The notes under the pieces were generated by a model. That model was not told the origin of the DNA. It saw only the letters and a program-made list of their open reading frames with translations, and searched no databases. Positions 1 to 8,523 of a stretch of 64,000 bases of DNA are shown here, in pieces (positions within the stretch are counted from its first letter, which is position 1; the number at the start of each line of letters is the position of its first letter). The stretch is from Aureimonas pseudogalii (GTDB lineage Bacteria; Pseudomonadota; Alphaproteobacteria; Rhizobiales; Rhizobiaceae). Location of the stretch: NCBI RefSeq assembly GCF_014196835.1, contig NZ_JACIEK010000007.1, positions 176,490 to 240,489 of the forward strand, read 5' to 3'. A program made the translations under genes and the position numbers.

Positions 1-258
1 GCCTTGGGCAACGGGGCGCAGCGCCTGCGCTTCGAATGGCTGGAGAGCGGCGGGCCGCCCGTCGCGCCGCCGCTGACGCGCGGCTTCGGCTCGCGCCTCA
101 TCGAGCAGTCGCTCTCGCTGGAACTCGGCGGCACCGTCTCGGTCGACTACCGGCCCGAGGGCCTGCGCTGCCTGATCGACGCCGATCTCGAACTCGATCT
201 GGACGAGGACGTCGTCCTCTCCTCGCGCCTCGACGACGTCAGCCCGCCCCGCGCCTGA
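1..258 (+). CDS. Sensor histidine kinase, C-terminal end (partial)
   Basis: The reading frame is already open at base 1 and ends at TGA 256-258, so only the last 85 codons are present. The visible part looks like the end of a HATPase domain of the HWE/HisKA_2 type: a GFGSRLIEQSLS segment (the last nucleotide-binding G box) followed by ELGGTV and a terminal beta-strand region, then an acidic tail. Such kinases sense stress or light and phosphorylate a response regulator. Input domains and the phospho-acceptor His lie outside the window. The next gene is convergent, only 30 bp away. Family assignment is moderately sure; the signal is unknown. Confidence 0.55.
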   Translation, partial: ALGNGAQRLRFEWLESGGPPVAPPLTRGFGSRLIEQSLSLELGGTVSVDYRPEGLRCLIDADLELDLDEDVVLSSRLDDVSPPRA

Positions 259-288
259 TCGCACCCGCCGCCGATCGGCAGCGCGCCG

Positions 289-1269
289 TCACGGCGCGGC
301 GATGTCGACGACGCCCGCCTCGCCGCCCTCGGAGCCGAAGGCCAGGAAGCGGCCCTTGGCGTCCCAGCCGAGGGTCGAGACCGCCGACGTGCCGCCCCGG
401 CGCAGCAGCGCCTCGCGCGAGTCGCCGAAGCGCACCGCCAGGATCATGCCATCGGCATAGCCGATCGCCACGAGCTCGTCGGTGGGGTGGCAGGCGACGG
501 CCGTCACCATCGTGTCGCCGCGGGTGCCGAGTTCGAGCGGACCCTTGCCCATCGGTCCGTCGCGCCCCGAGAACGGCCAGAGGATCGCCGCCGGCGCGCC
601 GGAGGTGGCGAGGAACTTGGCCTTGGCCGACCAGGACCAGTTCTTCACCTTGGCGGGATAGCCGGTCATGCGCATGTGCTTGCCGTCTTCGAGACGCCAG
701 CCGTGTAGCGCGTTCTCCTGCATCACCGTGACGAGGAAGCGCCCGTCGGGCGAGAAGAAGACGCCGGTATGGGCGCCCTTCCACTCCAGTTCCTGCGGCG
801 CGGCGTCGGTGCCCGCGAAGAAGAGCGAGGCGCCGTCGTAGCGCGCGGTGGCGAGGCGCAAGCCCTTGGGCGCCAGCGCCACGTCCTCGACGGTGCGCGG
901 ATGGGGAAACTCGCGCACCGCCCCCTTGGCGTCGCGCACGAAGGCGCTGCGCCCGGCCGCGAAGGCCACCGTGCCGTTCGGCCCGCCGGCCACCGACGTC
1001 ACCCAGCGGCGGCCGGCGGTGGCGATCTCGGTCATCCTGCCGTCGGCGTGCGTCGCCACCACGCGCCCGTCCTCGCCGCCGCTGAGAAGCTGGCCGGCGA
1101 ACCCGTCGAGCCGCGCCGTCAGGAGACCGCCGCGATGGGCGTCGAGCACGCGTTCGCCGCCGGCGGGAAAGCGAATGGTGCCGTCGGCCAGCGCGAAGAC
1201 CGGCTCGCCCGCGAGGAAGAGCGCGGCCTCGACATGGCCATCGAAGCTGTAGGGAGCGATGTGCGGCAT
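289..1269 (-). CDS. WD40-repeat protein paired with CobW GTPase
   Basis: A 326-residue protein without signal peptide. It is made of repeated blocks ending in short beta-strand signatures such as GVFFSPDGRFLVTV, LGWDAKGRFLAFGSE and VTAVACHPTDELVAIGYADG, as in WD40 beta-propellers, so it should be a cytoplasmic propeller acting as a binding scaffold. Its ATG overlaps the TGA of the upstream CobW-type GTPase (TGATG at 1267-1271), which implies translational coupling and a joint role, probably in metal delivery. No catalytic motif is visible. The fold is fairly sure, the molecular function is not. Confidence 0.75.
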   Translation of the reverse strand: MPHIAPYSFDGHVEAALFLAGEPVFALADGTIRFPAGGERVLDAHRGGLLTARLDGFAGQLLSGGEDGRVVATHADGRMTEIATAGRRWVTSVAGGPNGTVAFAAGRSAFVRDAKGAVREFPHPRTVEDVALAPKGLRLATARYDGASLFFAGTDAAPQELEWKGAHTGVFFSPDGRFLVTVMQENALHGWRLEDGKHMRMTGYPAKVKNWSWSAKAKFLATSGAPAAILWPFSGRDGPMGKGPLELGTRGDTMVTAVACHPTDELVAIGYADGMILAVRFGDSREALLRRGGTSAVSTLGWDAKGRFLAFGSEGGEAGVVDIAAP

Positions 1270-2420
1270 CAGGCGGCGGTGGTCTCGCGGGTCTTCGCGG
1301 CGCAGGCGGCGAACTCGGCTTCCAGCCGCGCCGCGTCGAGCTCGCGCCCGATGAAGACGAGACGGCTCTCGCGCGCCTCACCCTCGCGCCACGGGCGCTG
1401 GTGGTCGCCCTCGATGATCATGTGGACGCCCTGGATGACGTAGCGGTCGGGATCGCCCTTGAAGGCGATGATGCCCTTGAGGCGCAGGATGTTCGGCCCC
1501 TCGGTCTGCGTCAGGTTCTGGATCCAGGGGAAGAAGCGGTTCTGGTCGAGTTCGCCCCCGCGCAGCGACACCGAGGTCACCGTCACGTCGTGGATCGGGG
1601 CGACGGCGCCATGGGCGTGGCCGTGATGGTCGTGCCCGTGATCCTCGTGCCCATGATCGTGATGCGCATGGTCGTGATGGGCGTGACCATGGTGGTCGTG
1701 ATGGTCGTGGCCGCAGTCGGGGCCGCAGACATGCTCGTCATGGGCGTGCGCGGCCGCTTCCAGGAAGGCGGGATCCTCGTCGAGCACCCGCGTCAGGTCG
1801 AAGGCGCCCTGTTCGAGCACGCGCGAGAGATCGACGCCGGCGCGCGTCGTGCGATGGATCGCGGCATGCGGGTTGATGGCGCGCACCGTCGCCTCGACGG
1901 CGGCGAGCTCCTCCGGAGTCACGAGGTCGCTCTTGTTGATCACCACCACGTCGGCGAAGGCGATCTGGTCTTCCGCCTCGCGCGAATCCTTGAGGCGAAG
2001 GCCGAGATGCTTGGCGTCGACCAGCGCCACCACGGCGTCGAGCTTGGTCTTGGCGCGCACGTCCTCGTCCATGAAGAAGGTCTGCGCCACCGGCACGGGA
2101 TCGGCGAGGCCGGTGGTCTCCACGATGATCGCGTCGAAGCGGCCGGGGCGCTTGGTCAGGTTTTCCACCACGCGCACGAGGTCGCCGCGCACGGTGCAGC
2201 AGACGCAGCCGTTGTTCATCTCGTAGATCTCCTCGTCGGTCTCGACGATGAGGTCGTTGTCGATGCCGATCTCGCCGAACTCGTTGACGATCACCGCGTA
2301 GCGCTTGCCGTGGTTGCCGGAGAGGATGCGGTTGAGGAGCGTCGTCTTTCCCGAACCGAGATAGCCGGTGAGGACGGTGACGGGAATCGGCGCGGGCGCG
2401 GTGCGGGCGGTGTCGGACAT
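1269..2420 (-). CDS. CobW/COG0523-family metal-binding GTPase
   Basis: A 383-residue G3E GTPase. The Walker A motif GYLGSGKTTLLNR lies near residue 18, the metal-binding CxCC motif is in NNGCVCCTVRGDL, and the G4 motif is NKSD. A long His/Asp-rich loop (about 35 residues of HDHH/HGHAH repeats, encoded near 1600-1740) separates it from a C-terminal CobW_C domain. These proteins use GTP to hand zinc, cobalt or other metals to client enzymes. The His-rich loop favours zinc or nickel/cobalt buffering. Start chosen at ATG 2418-2420 because AAAGGAGG lies just upstream; a longer in-frame start has no such site. Translationally coupled to the WD40 gene. Confidence 0.88.
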   Translation of the reverse strand: MSDTARTAPAPIPVTVLTGYLGSGKTTLLNRILSGNHGKRYAVIVNEFGEIGIDNDLIVETDEEIYEMNNGCVCCTVRGDLVRVVENLTKRPGRFDAIIVETTGLADPVPVAQTFFMDEDVRAKTKLDAVVALVDAKHLGLRLKDSREAEDQIAFADVVVINKSDLVTPEELAAVEATVRAINPHAAIHRTTRAGVDLSRVLEQGAFDLTRVLDEDPAFLEAAAHAHDEHVCGPDCGHDHHDHHGHAHHDHAHHDHGHEDHGHDHHGHAHGAVAPIHDVTVTSVSLRGGELDQNRFFPWIQNLTQTEGPNILRLKGIIAFKGDPDRYVIQGVHMIIEGDHQRPWREGEARESRLVFIGRELDAARLEAEFAACAAKTRETTAA

Positions 2421-2513
2421 CGATGGCCTCCTTTGGCTCGGGATGCCCGATATAGGCCTCGCCGCGACGGATTGCACGCGGGGCCTCGTGCCCGCCGCGA
2501 ATGGCTGGGACCG

Positions 2514-3326
2514 TCAGCCCGCCGGCGGCGCGAGGCGCGCAAGATCGAAGCGGGCGACGTCTTCGAGGAACGCCGTGAAGCCCGCCACCTGATGGGCCGC
2601 GATCGCCTCGCCCATGGCGGCATCGGCGAGCCGCGCGTCGCCCACCGTGCCCACGGGATTGAGGTCTTCCGCCAGCCAGCCAAAGCCGAGTCGGCCGTGG
2701 GCGCGCAGATGTCGGTTCTCCGCGGCCAGCGCCGACTGCAGCGAGGGCTGGTCGGCGACACGCTCGCGGAGAACCAGCTCGGGCCGGAAGGCCAGCATCA
2801 GCGCCGTCTCCACCGCGCCGCCATGGATGCCGATCGCCGCTTCCGCCTCCGGCACGAGCCCCGCCGGCAGGCCGAACCGGCCCCACGAGGCGGTGGCGCA
2901 GAGAAGCCCCAGGCGTCGGCGAAGGTCGAGCGCGGCGAGTTCCATCGCCTGCGTGTTGCCGCCATGCGAGGAAACGATCACGATCCGCCGAAAGCCCGCC
3001 CGCGCCAGCCCCTCGCCGATGCGCAGCAGCGTCTCGACGCCCGTGCGCCAGTCCAGCGACAGCGTGCCGGGAAAGCTCAGGTGCTCGTCGGACGTGCCGA
3101 GGCGCTGCACCGGCAGCACGGTGACGGCGGCGCCGCCGTCCAGCCGCGTGAGAAGCCGCTCCACCATGCCCTCGGCGATCATCGCGTCGGTGCCGAGCGG
3201 CAGATGCGCGCCGTGCTGCTCGGTGGCGGCGATGGGCACCACCGCCACGGCCCGCGCCAGCGCCCCGGGGCTCTCTTGGCGCAGCTCGGCGCTCGTCATC
3301 TCCTCGAAGCGTGGGCGGATCGGCAT
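2514..3326 (-). CDS. Creatininase-family amidohydrolase
   Basis: A 270-residue protein of the creatinine amidohydrolase family (creatininase, MftE, FAPy deformylase relatives). The metal-site block PIAATEQHGAHLPLGTDAMI near residue 32 supplies Glu, His and Asp ligands, and SSHGGNTQAM near residue 140 supplies another His. Members hydrolyse cyclic or linear amide bonds using a binuclear metal centre in the cytoplasm. It is transcribed toward cobW with a 93-bp gap, and is divergent from a MarR regulator. The true substrate cannot be told from sequence; creatinine itself is not implied. Confidence 0.82.
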   Translation of the reverse strand: MPIRPRFEEMTSAELRQESPGALARAVAVVPIAATEQHGAHLPLGTDAMIAEGMVERLLTRLDGGAAVTVLPVQRLGTSDEHLSFPGTLSLDWRTGVETLLRIGEGLARAGFRRIVIVSSHGGNTQAMELAALDLRRRLGLLCATASWGRFGLPAGLVPEAEAAIGIHGGAVETALMLAFRPELVLRERVADQPSLQSALAAENRHLRAHGRLGFGWLAEDLNPVGTVGDARLADAAMGEAIAAHQVAGFTAFLEDVARFDLARLAPPAG

Positions 3327-3462
3327 GGGCGGGCATCCTGCGTCGCGAACATGGAAAGCGTCTTAACGGCCGGCGGCATCTCGCGAAACCCGCCCACGCG
3401 CGGTGGACAGCGCGGCGGCGCTTCGTCATCCTCGGGCGCGCACACGAGAGGTGACGGGAATC

Positions 3463-3927
3463 ATGGCGGACAAGACGAACAAGCGTCCGATGCTCGCCCA
3501 GCTCGCGGTGGCCTCGCGCGTGGCGCGCACCGCCCTCTCCAGCCGGCTCGCCGCGGAAGGGCTCTATCCCGGCCAGGATTCGCTGCTGCTGCTTCTGGGC
3601 GAGCGCGACGGGCTGGCGCTGCGCGAGGTGGCGCAAGCGCTCGCCGTGCGTCCGCCCACGATCACCAAGACGATCGCCCGCATGACGAAGGAGGGGCTGG
3701 TCGAGAAGCGCGTCTGCACCACCGACGCCCGTCAGAGCTTCGTCCACCTCACCGAGCGCGGCCACGGGGTGCTCGCCACGGTGCGGCAGGCGCGGGACGA
3801 GACCGAGCGCACGGCGCTGCGCGGGTTGAAGCGCAAGGAGCGCAAGACCCTTCGCAAGCTGCTGGCGCGGGTGGAGCGCAATTTCGGCGGCGCGCCGGAC
3901 GCCGGCGCCGACGACGAGGCACCGTGA
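3463..3927 (+). CDS. MarR-family transcriptional regulator
   Basis: A 154-residue winged-helix regulator. The recognition part LREVAQALAVRPPTITKTIARMTKEGLVEK is about residues 55-85 and is followed by the wing TTDARQSFVHLTERG. It acts as a dimeric DNA-binding repressor or activator released by small aromatic or phenolic ligands. ATG 3463 is chosen because GAGAGGTGACGGGA precedes it; a start 60 bp upstream lies in non-coding-looking sequence. It is divergent from the creatininase gene (136-bp gap), which is a likely target, and precedes a LacI-type gene. Confidence 0.87.
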   Translation: MADKTNKRPMLAQLAVASRVARTALSSRLAAEGLYPGQDSLLLLLGERDGLALREVAQALAVRPPTITKTIARMTKEGLVEKRVCTTDARQSFVHLTERGHGVLATVRQARDETERTALRGLKRKERKTLRKLLARVERNFGGAPDAGADDEAP

Positions 3928-4034
3928 TGCCGGCGGGCGCGGCGGCGCATCGGCCGCCTCCGGTTGCGTTTGCGGCGCTTCCTCCTTTAAACCCGTGCAC
4001 GACGGGGTCTTCGATGGATGCGGAACGGCGATAG

Positions 4035-5057
4035 GTGGCGCAGAAGGTCAAATTATCGACGATCGCCGAGACGCTCGGCCTGTCGACGGCGACCGTCTCG
4101 CTCGCGCTGCGCGACAGCCCGCTCGTCGCCGAGATCACGCGCGAGCGCATCAAGGAAGAGGCGCGGGTCTCCGGCTACATCTACAACCGGCGCGCCGCCA
4201 GCCTTCGCACCTCCAAGTCGGGCATCGTCGGGGTCTGCGTCCACGACATCATGAACCCGTTCTACGGCGAGATCCTGAAATCGGTGGAGAACGAGCTCGA
4301 CCGTCACCGCCAGACCTTCGTCCTCTGCAACCATTACGACGAGCTGTCCAAGCAGCGCGCCTTTCTCGAGACGATGCTGCAGCTCGGCGCCGACGGGCTG
4401 ATCATGTCGCCGGCCATCGGCACGCCCGCCTCCGACATCCGCCTCGCCGAGGACAACGACCTGCCGGTGACGCTGATCGCGCGTACCGTGGACGGCTCCG
4501 GCGTCACGTCGTTTCGCGGCGACGACACCTACGGCATGTCGCTCGTGGTCGATCATCTCATCGCGGAGGGCCACCGCAAGATCGCGATGATCGGCGGCAC
4601 CGACCTCACCTCTACGGGACGCGACCGCGAGCTCGGATACCGGCAGGCGCTGGAGCGCGCCGGCATCGACTATCGGCCGGACTGGCGCATCCAGGGGCCG
4701 CGCTCGCGCCATTCGGGCTTCGACGCGGCGGCCGAGTTCCTGGCGCTGCCGGACCGGCCCGATGCCGTGGTCTGCTTCTCCGATCTCGTGGCGCTCGGCC
4801 TGATGTACGGCCTGGCGCGCGCCGGCCTGCGGCCGGGCATCGACATCGCCGTCTGCGGCTACGACGACATCGACGAGGCCGCCATCGCCATGCCGCCGCT
4901 CACCACCGTCTCGAACGGCCAGAGCGAGGTCGGCCAGCGCGCCGCCGGGGCCTTGCTGGCCCGGCTCGCGGGCGAGCCGGCGCGCGAGAGCCTCGAACTC
5001 ATCACCCCGCATCTGCGCATTCGCCGCTCCAGCCGCCTCGGCGGCACGGGCGACTGA
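4035..5057 (+). CDS. LacI-family transcriptional regulator
   Basis: A 340-residue LacI/GalR regulator. The HTH at residues 6-27 (LSTIAETLGLSTATVSLALRD) and hinge are followed by a periplasmic-binding-protein-like effector domain (residues 60-335). It starts with GTG at 4035. It precedes a D-2-hydroxyacid dehydrogenase gene by 30 bp, so the two are probably cotranscribed, and the regulator likely controls a sugar-acid or hydroxy-acid pathway. The ligand cannot be deduced. Confidence 0.9.
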   Translation: MAQKVKLSTIAETLGLSTATVSLALRDSPLVAEITRERIKEEARVSGYIYNRRAASLRTSKSGIVGVCVHDIMNPFYGEILKSVENELDRHRQTFVLCNHYDELSKQRAFLETMLQLGADGLIMSPAIGTPASDIRLAEDNDLPVTLIARTVDGSGVTSFRGDDTYGMSLVVDHLIAEGHRKIAMIGGTDLTSTGRDRELGYRQALERAGIDYRPDWRIQGPRSRHSGFDAAAEFLALPDRPDAVVCFSDLVALGLMYGLARAGLRPGIDIAVCGYDDIDEAAIAMPPLTTVSNGQSEVGQRAAGALLARLAGEPARESLELITPHLRIRRSSRLGGTGD

Positions 5058-5087
5058 CGCCCCCGCGCCTTTTTTCCGGAGCCTTCC

Positions 5088-6077
5088 ATGACCGACCCGT
5101 CCGACGCCCCCGTTCTCGTCTTCGGCCCCTACAATGCCGACGGCCTCGCCGAACTGAAGGCGCGGTTCGCGCATGTGCATCATCTCAGCGAGAAGAACCT
5201 GTCGCTCCTGCCCGCCGGCGAGCGCGAGACGATCCGCGCCGTCGCGGTGGCCGGCACGTTCGAGAACACCGACATGGCCGATCTCCCGGCGCTGGAGATC
5301 GTCGGCCATTTCGGCGTCGGCTACGACGGGATCGACGCCGCCCACGCAGCCACGCTCGGCGTCGCCGTCACCAACACGCCGGACGTCCTCACCGACGAGG
5401 TGGCCGACACCGCGGTGGCGCTGACGCTGATGACGGTGCGCGAGCTGCACCATGCCGAGGCGCATGCGCGCTCGGGCGACTGGGAGACCAAGGGCCCCTA
5501 CCCGCTCACCCGCTTCTCGATGCGCCGCAAGAGCGTCGGCATCATGGGCCTCGGGCGCATCGGCCTCGCCATCGCGCACCGGCTGGAAAGCTTCGGCGTC
5601 ACCATTCACTACCACAACCGCTCGAAGCGCTCGGACGTCGCCTATCCCTATCACGCCACGCTCGCCGATCTCGCCGAGGCGGTGGACATCCTCCTGATCG
5701 CCGCGCCCGGCGGCGCCTCCACCGACCGGGCCGTGGACGCCACTGTTCTACAGCGCCTCGGGCCGGACGGCATCCTCGTCAACATCGGGCGCGGCTCGAC
5801 GGTGGACGAGGCTGCGCTGATCGAGGCGCTGCAGTCGGGCGGGATCGCCGCCGCCGGGCTCGACGTCTTCGCCGACGAGCCGCGCATCCCGGCGGAACTG
5901 CGGGCCCTGCGCAACACCGTGCTGCTGCCGCATGTCGCCTCCGCCTCGCGCGACACGCGCATCGCCATGGGCGATCTCGTGGCCGACAACCTGTCGCGCT
6001 GGTTCGCGGGCGAGGACCTCGCGACGCCCGTGCCCGAGAGCGCCGAGGCCGGTCTGGTGCGTCGCGCGAAGGGCTGA
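5088..6077 (+). CDS. D-isomer-specific 2-hydroxyacid dehydrogenase
   Basis: A 329-residue NAD(P)-dependent enzyme of the glyoxylate/hydroxypyruvate reductase group. It has the nucleotide-binding motif GLGRIGLAIAHR near residue 153, the substrate-binding NIGRGSTVDE, the GLDVFADEP motif and the C-terminal catalytic His in LLPHVASAS. It reduces a 2-oxo acid (glyoxylate, hydroxypyruvate or a sugar-derived analogue) to the D-hydroxy acid. Directly downstream of the LacI regulator, which suggests induction by a specific carbon source. Confidence 0.87.
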   Translation: MTDPSDAPVLVFGPYNADGLAELKARFAHVHHLSEKNLSLLPAGERETIRAVAVAGTFENTDMADLPALEIVGHFGVGYDGIDAAHAATLGVAVTNTPDVLTDEVADTAVALTLMTVRELHHAEAHARSGDWETKGPYPLTRFSMRRKSVGIMGLGRIGLAIAHRLESFGVTIHYHNRSKRSDVAYPYHATLADLAEAVDILLIAAPGGASTDRAVDATVLQRLGPDGILVNIGRGSTVDEAALIEALQSGGIAAAGLDVFADEPRIPAELRALRNTVLLPHVASASRDTRIAMGDLVADNLSRWFAGEDLATPVPESAEAGLVRRAKG

Positions 6078-6165
6078 TCCGCGGAAGCGTTCACGATCGG
6101 GCGATCCAGTTCCGGTTCATGCTGCAATGCGATAAGAACGACTGCTGAAACAGAAGGAGACGGCC

Positions 6166-7281
6166 ATGTCCCCTCCCTCCCGATCGCATCGTCTTCTTCG
6201 TCCGCGACTGAGAGGCCGGCTCGTCGCCAGCCTCTCGCTGACCCTCGCAGCCGCCTCGCCGGCGCTCGGTGGTGTCGCGGAGAATGCCGATCTCACTGCA
6301 ACACTCGCCTCGGCGGTCTCATCGCGCCTCGGCGACCGGCTGGAGCGCCTGCGCGACGCCGACCGCAAGGAGGCTTCCGGCGTCGAGCTGACGCTGCGGC
6401 TCGGCACCGTGGAGACCGACGCACCCGTCGATCCCTTTCTCATCGACGACCCCACGCCCGTTCTGCCGCAGATCTACCTGCAGGACGACATCCTGACGCG
6501 CGGTGTTCCCTCGCGCACGATGGAGATCAAGCGCGCGGCGCAGGCGGAGGGGAACCTCGACCTCTGGTGGCTCGGCAGCGTCGACCTCGGCCGGCGCGGC
6601 GACGGCATGCTGGCGCCCGGCCGCTCCGCCGCCGGCCTCTCGGCCGGCTTCGACGTGAAGCCCGAGGCCGACCGCTCCTATGGGCTGGCGCTCGGCTTCG
6701 ACCAAGGCCTCGGCGCGGCAGGCTCGGTGGCCGTGCCCAGCCTGGCGGCCTATGGCAGCGTCCACCCGACGACGCATACGTTCGTCGACGCCGTGGCGGG
6801 GCTCGCGCGCGTCGAGACCGCGCTCGATCCGGCCCCCGCCGAACCTGCGCTCGGCCTCTCCGGGCGCACCCTCTCCTTCGGGGCGCTGACCTTCGGCTAC
6901 GAAGCGCGAAAGGGCCGATGGCTGCTCTCGCCCTACGGGCGCGCGGAACTCTCCGCGATCGGCCCGTTCTCGGCGCCCACGAGCGTCGCCGTCAGCGCGC
7001 GCCGCCTTTCGGCAGTGGCGGGCCTTCGCGCCGACTACACGCTGCGCACCGAGGGGCTTCTCATCAAGCCCGGGCTGCGCTTCGAGATGCTGCGCGACCT
7101 CTCGCGCGTCGACGCGGCGAGCGACCGGCTGGCCGCGAGTTCGGCCCGCACCTTCTCCTTCTCGCCGGGCATCCGCGCCGAGCTGACGCCCGACTGGAGC
7201 GCGCGGCTCGAGCATAAGGCACTGTGGGGCGGCGCCGGCGACACGCGCAGCGTGGAACTGCGGATCGACGGCAAGTTCTGA
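6166..7281 (+). CDS. Outer-membrane beta-barrel protein, autotransporter-domain-like
   Basis: A 371-residue protein with a basic N-terminus and a hydrophobic export segment (about residues 18-37, ending ASPALGG). The second half alternates polar and hydrophobic residues in beta-hairpin rhythm with several FGALTFGYEA- and AYGSVHP-like strands. It ends in the aromatic residue Phe (DGKF), the usual BamA-recognition ending of outer-membrane barrels. The barrel part resembles the autotransporter beta-domain, but the region in front is only about 130 residues with no obvious passenger repeats. RBS AAGGAGACGG precedes ATG 6166. Function unknown; cell-surface location is inferred. Confidence 0.6.
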   Translation: MSPPSRSHRLLRPRLRGRLVASLSLTLAAASPALGGVAENADLTATLASAVSSRLGDRLERLRDADRKEASGVELTLRLGTVETDAPVDPFLIDDPTPVLPQIYLQDDILTRGVPSRTMEIKRAAQAEGNLDLWWLGSVDLGRRGDGMLAPGRSAAGLSAGFDVKPEADRSYGLALGFDQGLGAAGSVAVPSLAAYGSVHPTTHTFVDAVAGLARVETALDPAPAEPALGLSGRTLSFGALTFGYEARKGRWLLSPYGRAELSAIGPFSAPTSVAVSARRLSAVAGLRADYTLRTEGLLIKPGLRFEMLRDLSRVDAASDRLAASSARTFSFSPGIRAELTPDWSARLEHKALWGGAGDTRSVELRIDGKF

Positions 7282-7334
7282 TCGGGCGGCGCACGCGAGC
7301 GTGAACGCCCAAGGCCACCGGCAAAACGCGCGCG

Positions 7335-7349
7335 TTAACCTTCAGGTAA
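7335..7349 (+). promoter_or_regulatory. Possible CtrA-like box
   Basis: TTAA-N7-GTAA lies 46 bp before the ATG at 7395. The CtrA consensus is TTAA-N7-TTAA, so this is a one-mismatch match, with another TTAA just after it at 7352-7355. It is one of few AT-rich spots in this part of the window. CtrA is the cell-cycle and envelope regulator of Alphaproteobacteria. A single match in a short scan is weak evidence. Confidence 0.25.
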
Positions 7350-7394
7350 GATTAACGAGGTCATACTGCCCGCTTGATCGCATGGAGACCTGTC

Positions 7395-7841
7395 ATGAGA
7401 TTTGCAGCCGTGGCGCTCGGCGTCGGCTTCGTCGGCACGATCCTCGCCTCCAACATCCAGGGGCCGAACGCGGCCTCCGCCGAAAGCCTCGTCTCGGCAA
7501 TGCGCCCCTCCGCCGAGATCACCGGTTCGATCGCGCCGGCCGGCGCCAAGGCGCCGACCACGGCCGTGCGCCTCATCGACCTTCGCAACGGCGCGACCTG
7601 CAAAATGGCCGGCCCGGCCGAGGCCGCGGCCGGCTTCCGCCGCATGCCGATCGGCCCGGACTGCGCGGCCTCGCCGGAGCTCGCCCGCGTCGCCTACTGG
7701 AAGACCACCGACGACGGCGCGCTGATCATGGCCGACAGCGGCGGCGCCACCGTGCTGCAGTTCATTCCCGGCGACGGCGTCCTGTTCGAGAGCGTCTATC
7801 CCTCGAATGCGCTGATCACCATCGTGCCAGCGCGCAGCTAG
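7395..7841 (+). CDS. Small secreted protein, AprI/Inh inhibitor-like
   Basis: A 148-residue protein with an N-terminal hydrophobic segment (RFAAVALGVGFVGTILAS) and a second half of about 95 residues. That half carries a Cys pair (ATCKMAG and GPDCAAS), a central Trp (YWKTTDDG) and a LQFIPGDGVLFES strand near the end. This layout resembles the Inh/AprI metalloprotease-inhibitor barrel. Start taken at ATG 7395; an in-frame ATG seven codons upstream lacks an RBS. Periplasmic location is inferred. No protease gene is adjacent, so the inhibitor reading is tentative. Confidence 0.55.
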   Translation: MRFAAVALGVGFVGTILASNIQGPNAASAESLVSAMRPSAEITGSIAPAGAKAPTTAVRLIDLRNGATCKMAGPAEAAAGFRRMPIGPDCAASPELARVAYWKTTDDGALIMADSGGATVLQFIPGDGVLFESVYPSNALITIVPARS

Positions 7842-7851
7842 CGCCGAACCG

Positions 7852-8523
7852 TCAGGGCCGGGTGCGGCAGTCGGCGAGCGATCGGCGTTGTCGCCCGTCC
7901 GTGCCGAAATTGGCCTCCTCCAGCCAACGCTCGAAACCGGCGCGCACCATCGGCCATTCCCCATCGAGAATGGCATACCAAGCGGTGTCGCGGTTGTGGC
8001 CCTTCACCACCATGTGCTGCCGGAACAGGCCCTCGTAGCGAAAGCCAAGACGCTCGGCCGCGCGCTTGGAAGGCGCGTTGGCGTCGTTGCACTTCCATTC
8101 CAGCCGCCGATAGCCGAGTTCGTCGAAGAGCCGCCGGAACAGGAGGTAGAAGGCCTCCGTCGCCGCGCGCGTCATCTGCAGGCTCGGCGCGAGGCAGATA
8201 TGCCCGATCTCGCCGACGCCGTTGGCGGGGTCGAGCCGCATCAGCGCGGCGACGCCCTCGGCCACCCCCGAGCCGTGCGGCACGATCGCGTGGAACAGCG
8301 GGTCGTTGCCGAGATAGGTCGAATGGCCGAAACGGGCGAAGGCGTCGGGCGTCTCGAACGGCCCGTAGGCGAGATAGTCCCATAGCCGGTCGTTGCCCTC
8401 GAAGGCGGCGAAGAGCTCGCCGAAGCGCGCCTCGTCCACCATCGGCTCGACGCTCACGCCGCGCCCCTCGATCGGCTCGGCGCTCGGCAGGTTGCGGGCG
8501 GTCCAGTGCGTGAGATCGGTCAT
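7852..8523 (-). CDS. GNAT-family N-acetyltransferase (RimJ/RimL type)
   Basis: A 223-residue GNAT enzyme of the Acetyltransf_3 group. It has an N-terminal substrate part, an EIGHICLAPSLQMTRAATEAF segment that includes the acetyl-CoA-binding loop region, and the conserved terminal ANAPSKRAAERLGFRYEG block. It transfers acetyl from acetyl-CoA to an amine, possibly a protein N-terminus or small molecule. Its start codon overlaps the stop of the upstream lipoprotein hydrolase (8520-8523), so the two are translationally coupled. Confidence 0.85.
   Translation of the reverse strand: MTDLTHWTARNLPSAEPIEGRGVSVEPMVDEARFGELFAAFEGNDRLWDYLAYGPFETPDAFARFGHSTYLGNDPLFHAIVPHGSGVAEGVAALMRLDPANGVGEIGHICLAPSLQMTRAATEAFYLLFRRLFDELGYRRLEWKCNDANAPSKRAAERLGFRYEGLFRQHMVVKGHNRDTAWYAILDGEWPMVRAGFERWLEEANFGTDGRQRRSLADCRTRP

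Noticed and set aside
2421..2513. Zur box upstream of cobW
   Set aside because: No palindrome resembling the alphaproteobacterial Zur site was seen in the 93-bp gap, so zinc control is not claimed.
1401..4034. Long plus-strand frame of 877 codons
   Set aside because: It runs antisense to cobW and the creatininase gene and then overlaps marR in another frame. The composition (Val/Met/Gly-His runs, Arg-rich) mirrors the His-rich loop of CobW rather than a real protein.
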